6,741 bases of DNA from assembly GCA_004298605.1 (NCBI GenBank), contig SCPW01000087.1:1-6741 (forward strand), written 5' to 3'. Positions 1 to 5,137 of this stretch are shown piece after piece. The notes below the pieces were generated by a model. The model had not been told where the DNA came from, searched no databases, and was given only the letters and a program-made list of their open reading frames with translations. Each line of letters opens with the position of its first letter. The first letter of the stretch is position 1. Made by a program: the position numbers and the translations under genes. The stretch is from Gallionella sp. (GTDB lineage: Bacteria > Pseudomonadota > Gammaproteobacteria > Burkholderiales > Gallionellaceae).

Positions 1-1
1 G

Positions 2-1132
2 ATACCGATAGGCATTACCGTGGAAGGCGCGAATATCCTGACGCGCACGCTGATGATCTTCGGCCAAGGCGCGATCCGCTCCCACCCTTATGTGCTGAAA
101 GAAGTTGCCGCAGCGCGCGAACCGGACCATCAGCGCGCCTTGCACCAGTTCGACGACGCCTTGTTCGGGCACATCAGTTTTGCCTTGAGCAACGCGGCGC
201 GCAGCCTGGTGTTCGGCTTGACCGGCGGGCGCGGCATCCCGGTGCCGGGGGGCGGCGAAACGCGCCGCTACTACCAGCAACTGACGCGCTTCTCTGCGGC
301 GTTTGCGCTGAGCGCGGATATGGCCATGGCGGTGATGGGCGGCTCGCTGAAACGGCGCGAAAAAATCTCCGCCCGCCTGGGCGATGTGTTGAGCCTGTTG
401 TATTTGTGTTCGGCGACGCTGAAACGCTTCGAGGATGATGGCCGTCCCGCCGAAGATTTGCCGTTGCTGCATTGGGCGATGCGGGACGCGCTGTACGGGA
501 TGCAGCAAGCACTCGACGGCGTGATGCAAAACTTCCCCAACATCTTGCTGCGCGGGTTGTTGAGGGCGCTGATTTTCCCGCTGGGCTTGCGCCTGTCCCC
601 GCCTTCCGATCATCTCGGGCACGAAATCGCCACGCTGCTGATGCAACCGGGCGCGGCGCGCGACCGCCTGACCGCGGGGATGTATCTGCCCAAGGTGCAT
701 GGCAAGAAAAAAGAAGCACATCATGCTCCTTACCCTCACCTCAATCCTCTGGATGAAACAACTAGCCATTCGACTAGGCTGCAAGAAACCGCAGCCAAGT
801 CGCTGGTTATCCCGCCTGCGGGAGAGGAGGCAAACGAATCGCTGCGCGAATTTTATGATTACGATGAGATGGAGGCGGTGGGCGCGCTGGAAGCCGCGCT
901 CGCCAGCACACTGCTGTGCGAGCCGTTACAGGCCAAGCTGGAAGAGGCGCGCAAGGCCGGCAAGCTGACCGGCCTGGAAGAATTGCCGCGCATCGCCGAA
1001 GCGCGCGACAAAGGCATCGTCAGCGCGGAGCAGGCGCTGCAACTGGAACGCGATTACGCGCTGCGCCGCAAGGTCATCATGGTGGATGATTTTGCGCCGG
1101 AGGCGTTGCGGGCGGCGGCTCCAGTTTTATAG
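2..1132 (+). CDS. fadE: FadE-type acyl-CoA dehydrogenase, C-terminal part (5' partial)
   Basis: This enzyme catalyses the first, FAD-dependent oxidation of acyl-CoA to trans-2-enoyl-CoA in beta-oxidation. The frame is open to the left edge, reading IPIGITVEGANILTR, so the GTG at 20 is internal and the gene begins upstream. The segment VEGANILTRTLMIFGQGAIR is close to the same region of E. coli FadE as I remember it. Further FadE-like stretches are GGSLKRREKISARLGD, LPLLHWAMRDALY and QNFPN, and the protein ends VDDFAPEAL, near the family's usual end. These belong to the C-terminal domain specific to the large (about 800-residue) bacterial FadE. Oddity: between YLPK (about 685-696) and AVGALEAAL (about 877-903) it carries around 60 residues where E. 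coli FadE has about nine. Most of this is a palindromic insertion, annotated separately. The gene ends about 150 bp before the acyl-CoA synthetase. Family assignment is firm; whether the insertion is tolerated is unknown. Confidence 0.93.
   Translation: MPIGITVEGANILTRTLMIFGQGAIRSHPYVLKEVAAAREPDHQRALHQFDDALFGHISFALSNAARSLVFGLTGGRGIPVPGGGETRRYYQQLTRFSAAFALSADMAMAVMGGSLKRREKISARLGDVLSLLYLCSATLKRFEDDGRPAEDLPLLHWAMRDALYGMQQALDGVMQNFPNILLRGLLRALIFPLGLRLSPPSDHLGHEIATLLMQPGAARDRLTAGMYLPKVHGKKKEAHHAPYPHLNPLDETTSHSTRLQETAAKSLVIPPAGEEANESLREFYDYDEMEAVGALEAALASTLLCEPLQAKLEEARKAGKLTGLEELPRIAEARDKGIVSAEQALQLERDYALRRKVIMVDDFAPEALRAAAPVL
733..849 (+). repeat. In-frame palindromic insertion A in fadE
   Basis: The insertion opens with a C-rich arm, CCCTCACCTCAATCCTCT (733-750), and has a matching G-rich arm, GCGGGAGAGGAGGC (818-831). 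Between them lies a structured core. Outer strands TAGCCA (763-768) and TGGTTA (804-809) pair with one G-U. CGACT (771-775) pairs with AGTCG (798-802). Inside is GGCTGC (777-782) with GCAGCC (791-796). It ends near TCGCTGCGCGA (839-849). It translates without a stop as NPLDETTSHSTRLQ, then KSLVIPPAGEEANESLRE. The core from 752 recurs at 6590 in the dehydrogenase gene. Exact borders are uncertain because no clear target duplication is visible; 839-849 could be partly host sequence. Confidence 0.8.
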
Positions 1133-1159
1133 TGTCATGTACACTTAAATTTTCGCAGG

Positions 1160-1237
1160 CCAACCCCTCCAAACCTCCCCTTGTCAGGGGAGGTTTAAGG
1201 GCTTCCCCGCTGACAAGGGGGGACTGAGGGGGGTTGG
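1160..1237. repeat. Intergenic palindromic repeat (REP/MITE-like)
   Basis: This 78-bp element lies between fadE and the acyl-CoA synthetase. Outer arms are CCAACCCC (1160-1167) and GGGGTTGG (1230-1237). Inside is a perfect 11-bp hairpin, AAACCTCCCCT (1171-1181) with AGGGGAGGTTT (1186-1196), loop TGTC. An alternative, mutually exclusive 11-bp pairing is CCCCTTGTCAG (1177-1187) with CTGACAAGGGG (1210-1220). No T-run follows, so it is not a standard terminator. Its C-rich-then-G-rich layout is like the intragenic copies, but it lacks their TTSHST and SLRE blocks. It may have arrived as a non-autonomous repeat; any effect on the mRNA is unproven. Confidence 0.8.
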
Positions 1238-1273
1238 TTTGGGGTGTTACTGTATTTCCCAAGATGATTTGAT

Positions 1274-1277
1274 GGAG
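1274..1277 (+). promoter_or_regulatory. Ribosome binding site of the acyl-CoA synthetase
   Basis: GGAG sits six bases before ATG 1284. This favours 1284 over the in-frame starts at 1239 and 1272, neither of which has as good a site. Confidence 0.7.
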
Positions 1278-1283
1278 AAAGTT

Positions 1284-3218
1284 ATGGATAACTCGGACAA
1301 CATCATTAAACCGGAAGAAGCCATCACATTGCATGGCCTGTTCGTGGAGCGCGTGCGCCGCTCACCGGATAAAGTCGCCTACCGGCATTTTTGGCAGGAT
1401 GCGTGGCGCGACCTTACCTGGCGGCAGATGGGCAACGAAGTGGCGCGCTGGCAGGCGGCATTGGCCGGGCTGGGTTTGCAGCGCGGCAACCGCGTCGCCA
1501 TCATGCTGCGCAACAGCCCTTACTGGATCATGTTCGATCAGGCGGCGATGTCGCTGGGGCTGGTGGTCGTGCCGTTGTACACGATGGACAGGCCGGACAA
1601 CGTGGCCTATATCGTCAACGATGCCGGGGTGAAAGTGCTGCTGTTTGAAACGGGCGAGCAATGGCAGGCGTTGTGTACGGTGCGCGACCAGCTCGGCGGC
1701 GTGAAGTGCTTCGTGAGTATCGACGCGGTGCGCGACAGCGGCGAACCGCGCCTGAAATCCATGGATGAATTCCTGCCCAAGACGGCGCAGTTGCAGCTCC
1801 CTCCCGCCAATCCTCTTGGACATCTCCATCCAACCCACCCCCATCCAACCCATCCCCCTCCCAACCTCCCCCTTGAAAGGGAAGGGACAATTCTCCCTCC
1901 CCTTCAAGGGGAGGGAGGGGGTGGGGATGGGTTTTCGCCTCGCGAAATTTGTTCTAACGACTTGACCAGCCTCATTTACACCTCCGGCACCACCGGCAGA
2001 CCCAAAGGGGTGATGCTGAGCCACGCCAATATGCTGACCAATGCCTATGCTTGTCTGGATTTTTTCCGGGTTGACGAGAACGATACATTTTTGTCATTTC
2101 TTCCGCTGTCGCATACTTTCGAGCGCACCGTCGGTTATTACCTGACCGTGATGGCTGGCGCGACGGTGGCTTTTGCCCGTTCCGTGCCGCTGCTGTCCGA
2201 GGATTTGCAGACGATACGCCCGACGCTGCTGATTTCGGTGCCGCGCATTTACGAGCGCGTGTATGGCGCGGTGCGCGCCAAGCTGGAGGAAGGTTCGCCG
2301 CTCAAGCGCAAGCTGTTCAACTTTACCGTGGAAACCGGCTGGGCGCGTTTCCTGCACCAGCAAGGGCGCGGCCCGTGGCAGGCATCGTTCCTGCTCTGGC
2401 CCTTGTTGAATAAACTGGTCGCGCAAAAAGTGCTCGACCGCCTCGGCGGGCGGCTGCGCGTTGCCCTCAGCGGCGGTGCGGCGCTATCGCCGGAGGTCTC
2501 GCGCGTGTTTATCGGATTGGGGCTATCCGTGATACAGGGCTACGGCCTGACCGAAACCAGCCCGGTGATCAGCGGAAATTACCCGGAAAATAATTTCCCC
2601 GACAGCGTCGGCCAGCCGATCCGCGATGTGCGGGTGCGCCTCGGCGAGCAGAACGAGTTGCTGGTGAAAGGGCCGAACGTGATGCTGGGCTACTGGAATA
2701 ACCCGGCGGCGACGCGCGCCATGATCGACGCCGACGGCTGGCTGAACACCGGCGATGTGGTGCGCATCGGCGAGACCGGGCATATCTACATTACCGGGCG
2801 CACCAAGGAAATCATCGTCATGTCGAACGGCGAAAAAATTCCGCCGAACGATATGGAGCTGGCGATCCTGCACGATCATTTGTTCGACCAGGTGATGATA
2901 TTCGGCGAGGCGCGCCCCTATCTGGTCGCTCTGGCCGTGCTCAACCCCGAAGCCTGGCAGCAGTTCGCCAGAGAAGTCGGCGTGCGCGCCGATATACCGG
3001 AATCGCTTACCGACAGCCGTGTGCAGGCCAGCGTATTGGAGCGTATTGCAGCTAATCTGCGCGGCTTTCCCGGCTATGCCAACGTACACCGCGTATTGTT
3101 GTTGCAGGAGCCGTGGAGCATAGACAACGGCCTGCTCACGCCTACGCTGAAACTGAAACGTAACGAAGTGGCGAAACGATTTGCCGCGCAGATCAAAGAA
3201 CTTTATGAGGGGCACTGA
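1284..3218 (+). CDS. Long-chain acyl-CoA synthetase (AMP-binding, FAA1/ACSL-like)
   Basis: This enzyme activates free fatty acids to acyl-CoA with ATP and CoA on the cytoplasmic side, feeding FadE. From ATG 1284 it is 644 residues. Adenylate-forming motifs appear in order: P-loop YTSGTTGRPKGV (232-243), GYGLTET (419-425), NTGD with D491, and GRTKE with R506 followed by NGEKIPP. Near the end, LTPTLKLKR contains K623, which aligns with the C-terminal catalytic lysine of the family. The overall pattern is nearer the eukaryotic-like FAA1/ACSL branch than E. coli FadD. Members are usually about 600 residues; the excess is a roughly 46-residue Pro/Gly/His-rich insertion (about 176-221) placed just before the P-loop. 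All catalytic motifs are intact, so the enzyme may be active. The stop lies two bases before the thioesterase start, indicating one transcript. Exact chain-length specificity cannot be read from sequence. Confidence 0.93.
   Translation: MDNSDNIIKPEEAITLHGLFVERVRRSPDKVAYRHFWQDAWRDLTWRQMGNEVARWQAALAGLGLQRGNRVAIMLRNSPYWIMFDQAAMSLGLVVVPLYTMDRPDNVAYIVNDAGVKVLLFETGEQWQALCTVRDQLGGVKCFVSIDAVRDSGEPRLKSMDEFLPKTAQLQLPPANPLGHLHPTHPHPTHPPPNLPLEREGTILPPLQGEGGGGDGFSPREICSNDLTSLIYTSGTTGRPKGVMLSHANMLTNAYACLDFFRVDENDTFLSFLPLSHTFERTVGYYLTVMAGATVAFARSVPLLSEDLQTIRPTLLISVPRIYERVYGAVRAKLEEGSPLKRKLFNFTVETGWARFLHQQGRGPWQASFLLWPLLNKLVAQKVLDRLGGRLRVALSGGAALSPEVSRVFIGLGLSVIQGYGLTETSPVISGNYPENNFPDSVGQPIRDVRVRLGEQNELLVKGPNVMLGYWNNPAATRAMIDADGWLNTGDVVRIGETGHIYITGRTKEIIVMSNGEKIPPNDMELAILHDHLFDQVMIFGEARPYLVALAVLNPEAWQQFAREVGVRADIPESLTDSRVQASVLERIAANLRGFPGYANVHRVLLLQEPWSIDNGLLTPTLKLKRNEVAKRFAAQIKELYEGH
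1808..1945 (+). repeat. In-frame palindromic insertion B in the acyl-CoA synthetase
   Basis: Outer arms AACCCATCCCC (1847-1857) and GGGGATGGGTT (1923-1933) pair perfectly over 11 bp. Inside is a near-perfect palindrome, CTCCCTCCCCTT (1893-1904), C, then AAGGGGAGGGAG (1906-1917). On the left is a 15-bp tandem repeat (1826-1840 and 1841-1855, 14 of 15 identical) encoding HPTHP twice. The left end CAATCCTCTTGGA (1808-1820) resembles insertion A. The right end TCGCCTCGCGA (1935-1945) matches the pattern at the ends of A and C. The span has no stop in the gene's frame and sits directly before the P-loop region. Borders are approximate. Confidence 0.8.
3207..3212 (+). promoter_or_regulatory. Ribosome binding site supporting a GTG start
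   Basis: GAGGGG lies eight bases before GTG 3221, inside the last codons of the synthetase gene. The nearby ATG at 3225 is in another frame, so GTG is the start that fits. Confidence 0.65.
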
Positions 3219-3220
3219 AC

Positions 3221-3625
3221 GTGGATGAACATCAGCCGGCTACCACCACACTGCCACAGCGCGAGCCGACCTTGCGCATTGTCGCGATGCCCAGCGATTG
3301 CAGCTACACCGGCGATGTGTTCGGCGGCTGGATCATGGCGCAGGTCGATGTCGCGGGTAGCATTCCCGCGCTGCATCGCGCGCGCGGGAGGGTAGCGACG
3401 GTGGCGGTGAATTCCTTCCTGTTCAAGCAGCCGTTATTCATGGGTGATGTGGTCAGTTTTTACGCGCACATCGTCAAGGTGGGAAATACCTCCATTACCG
3501 TCAATGTCGAGGTATACGCGCAGCGCGATCCGGTTAAACCGACCTGCATAAAAGTGACCGAAGCGACGCTGACTTATGTGGCGGTGGACGATGACCGCAA
3601 GCCGCGCGTTGTTCCGCCGGGTTAA
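3221..3625 (+). CDS. Acyl-CoA thioesterase, YciA-like hot-dog fold
   Basis: This protein hydrolyses acyl-CoA to free acid and CoA in the cytoplasm. It is 134 residues, a usual length for a single hot-dog domain. The stretch TGDVFGGWIMAQVDVAG (30-46) matches the YciA/acyl-CoA hydrolase signature; D43 aligns with the catalytic aspartate of YciA-type enzymes. NSFLFKQPLFMGDVVSFYA is the typical central strand and turn region. It starts with GTG two bases after the synthetase stop, so translation is probably coupled. Placed beside an acyl-CoA synthetase, it may prevent CoA sequestration or remove slowly metabolised acyl-CoAs; that role is inference. Family assignment is firm, substrate unknown. 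It contains no palindromic insertion. Confidence 0.9.
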   Translation: MDEHQPATTTLPQREPTLRIVAMPSDCSYTGDVFGGWIMAQVDVAGSIPALHRARGRVATVAVNSFLFKQPLFMGDVVSFYAHIVKVGNTSITVNVEVYAQRDPVKPTCIKVTEATLTYVAVDDDRKPRVVPPG

Positions 3626-3663
3626 TTTGGGGGTGCGGGGTCATGCCCCCGCACCCCCAAATT
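3624..3663 (+). terminator. Strong hairpin after the thioesterase, possible terminator
   Basis: A perfect 17-bp inverted repeat (3624-3640 with 3647-3663) closes a six-base loop. The stem contains two bases of the TAA stop. The stem is G/C-rich with AATTT and AAATT at its outer ends, so there is only a very short T stretch on either side. It could end the synthetase-thioesterase transcript in either direction, or protect the mRNA 3' end. The absence of a real T-run lowers confidence in termination. Confidence 0.55.
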
Positions 3664-3706
3664 GGACAGATTTATTGTATTCAAATTTTTTATCAACAAC
3701 AGTATT

Positions 3707-3710
3707 GGAG
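3707..3710 (+). promoter_or_regulatory. Ribosome binding site of the FadL-family gene
   Basis: GGAG is eight bases before ATG 3719. It supports this start rather than the upstream in-frame TTG at 3662, which lies within the hairpin and would put 19 extra residues before the signal peptide. Confidence 0.65.
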
Positions 3711-3718
3711 ATGCGCTC

Positions 3719-5065
3719 ATGAAGTTCAAGCAAACGGTAGTCGGTTGGTCTGTGGCAAGTGCGTTACTGGCGATGTCGGGAAGTGTGGCCGCTTCCGGCT
3801 TCGCGCTGATCGAGCAGAGCGGCAGCGGGTTGGGCAATGCTTATGCGGGCGGCGCGGCGAGCGCCGAAGATGCTTCGACGATATTTTTCAACCCGGCCGG
3901 TATGTCGCGTTTGAGCGGCAAGCAGGTTGTGGTTGTGGCTAATACCATTACGCCGTCGATCAAATTTACCAATATTGCCTCCGTTCCGGCCGCCGGGCAG
4001 GCCGCCGTCGGCGGGGCAGGCGGAGACGCGGGGGGGATGGCTCTGGTGCCCAGTGCTTATTTTGCCTGGGCGCTTGATCCGAAATGGAGCGCGGGCCTCG
4101 GCTTTGGCGCGCCTTTCGGCCTCAAGACCGAATATGACGCCAACTGGATGGGACGTTTCCACGCCATCAAGTCGGACATCAAAACCTATAACCTGAACCC
4201 GAGTGTCGCGTACAAGGCTAACGACAACGTTGCGCTCGGCTTCGGCGTCAATTGGCAGCGGGCCGAGGCGGAGCTGACCAAGGCGGTCAACTACGTCGCT
4301 TTCGGGGCGCCCGCCAATACCGAAGGCAGCAACAAGATTGTGGGCAATGACAGTGCCTGGGGCTACAACCTGGGCGCGATGATCAATGTCACGCCGGATA
4401 CGGTGGTCGGGCTTGCGTACCGCTCTGCCATGAGCTACCGGCTTTCCGGTTCGGCTGCGTATTACGGCCGCACGGCGGCGCTGGATGCCGGAGTTGCCGG
4501 GAGCGCCGCGCTTGCGGCGCAAATCGGGGACAGCCAGATTACCGCAGACATCAAATTACCGGCGACTTATTCTGTCGCGGTCAAGCACCAGCTCAACCCG
4601 AAGTGGGAAGTGCTGGCCGATGCGACCCAAACCCGATGGAGTTCAATACAATCCCTCGATATTTATCGCAGCAGCGGGATCGCCAGCGGGCTTTCTTTGG
4701 AGAGTGTGCCGTTTAAATGGCGCGATACATGGCGGGTGGGTGCGGGGGCAAATTACCGCTATGACAGCCAGTGGCTGTCGCGTGTCGGCATCGCATATGA
4801 CCAGACGCCCACATCGGATACCTACCGCATCGCGCGTCTGCCCGACCAGGACCGCACCTGGCTGTCTGTGGGCGGGCAATATAAACCGACCAAAGAAAGC
4901 GCGGTTGATTTCGGTTATGCGCACCTGTTTATTAAAGACCCATCGCTTAACATGAGCGGCCCCCCGGCGTTGAGTGCCGCACAGGCAACGGGTCGTGGGG
5001 CATTGATCGGTGTTTCTGACAACAAGGTGGATATTTTGAGCGTGCAGTACACGCATGGCTTTTAA
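3719..5065 (+). CDS. fadL: FadL/OmpP1/TodX-family outer-membrane long-chain fatty acid channel
   Basis: This is an outer-membrane beta-barrel that admits long-chain fatty acids or other hydrophobic compounds. It has 448 residues, close to E. coli FadL. The N terminus is a Sec signal peptide: MKFK, a hydrophobic stretch to about residue 21, and likely cleavage after VAA (residue 25). The mature start SGFALIEQSGSGLGNAYAGG, followed by the NPAGM region (N58-P59-A60), is the hallmark of the family's N-terminal hatch. Alternating aromatic/polar segments follow, and the protein ends in phenylalanine (YTHGF), as outer-membrane proteins usually do for barrel assembly. It lies between a hairpin (3624-3663) and a terminator (5084-5109), so it may be its own transcription unit. 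The preceding AT-rich 3661-3700 could hold a promoter, but no convincing -35/-10 pair is visible. Relatives also transport toluene-like compounds, so the substrate is inferred from the neighbouring genes. Confidence 0.93.
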   Translation: MKFKQTVVGWSVASALLAMSGSVAASGFALIEQSGSGLGNAYAGGAASAEDASTIFFNPAGMSRLSGKQVVVVANTITPSIKFTNIASVPAAGQAAVGGAGGDAGGMALVPSAYFAWALDPKWSAGLGFGAPFGLKTEYDANWMGRFHAIKSDIKTYNLNPSVAYKANDNVALGFGVNWQRAEAELTKAVNYVAFGAPANTEGSNKIVGNDSAWGYNLGAMINVTPDTVVGLAYRSAMSYRLSGSAAYYGRTAALDAGVAGSAALAAQIGDSQITADIKLPATYSVAVKHQLNPKWEVLADATQTRWSSIQSLDIYRSSGIASGLSLESVPFKWRDTWRVGAGANYRYDSQWLSRVGIAYDQTPTSDTYRIARLPDQDRTWLSVGGQYKPTKESAVDFGYAHLFIKDPSLNMSGPPALSAAQATGRGALIGVSDNKVDILSVQYTHGF

Positions 5066-5083
5066 AACGGCATGACGTTAACG

Positions 5084-5109
5084 ACGGGAAGGTTCGCCTT
5101 CCCGTTTTT
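5084..5109 (+). terminator. Rho-independent terminator after fadL
   Basis: ACGGGAAGG (5084-5092) pairs with CCTTCCCGT (5097-5105) around a TTCG loop, followed immediately by TTTT. This is a classic stable UUCG-capped terminator, 18 bases beyond the fadL stop and 28 bases before the next start codon. Confidence 0.88.
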
Positions 5110-5126
5110 GCTTGGTGACACAATTT

Positions 5127-5130
5127 GGAG
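5127..5130 (+). promoter_or_regulatory. Ribosome binding site of the hydroxyacyl-CoA dehydrogenase
   Basis: GGAG is seven bases before ATG 5138. The ATG at 5133 meets a TGA after one codon, so 5138 is the start. Confidence 0.7.
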
Positions 5131-5137
5131 CAATGCG

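Noticed and set aside
733..849. Intein or self-splicing intron as the explanation for the insertions
   Set aside because: The segments are only about 30-45 codons, with no intein splice-junction residues and no group I/II intron features. Short palindromic repeats fit better.
1160..1237. CRISPR array or rho-independent terminator
   Set aside because: There are no regularly spaced identical repeats with unique spacers, and no T-run follows either hairpin.
1239..1283. Upstream in-frame starts for the synthetase
   Set aside because: ATG 1284 has GGAG six bases upstream, and the extra residues MGCYCISQDDLMEKV do not look like the family's N terminus.
1362..2024. Open frame on the - strand opposite the synthetase (220 codons)
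   Set aside because: It passes through the palindrome, which is open in several frames, and shows no known motif.
3661..3700. Sigma-70 promoter for fadL
   Set aside because: TTGGAC at 3662 has no acceptable -10 at the usual spacing; TTTTAT at 3688 is 20 bases away. The region is AT-rich, but the evidence is too weak for a feature.
3662..3718. TTG start for the FadL-family gene
   Set aside because: It would start within the 17-bp hairpin and add 19 residues before a normal signal peptide; ATG 3719 has a good ribosome binding site.
3764..4522. Open frame on the - strand opposite fadL (252 codons)
   Set aside because: It is Arg/Gly-rich, without domain features, and antisense to a clear FadL-family gene.
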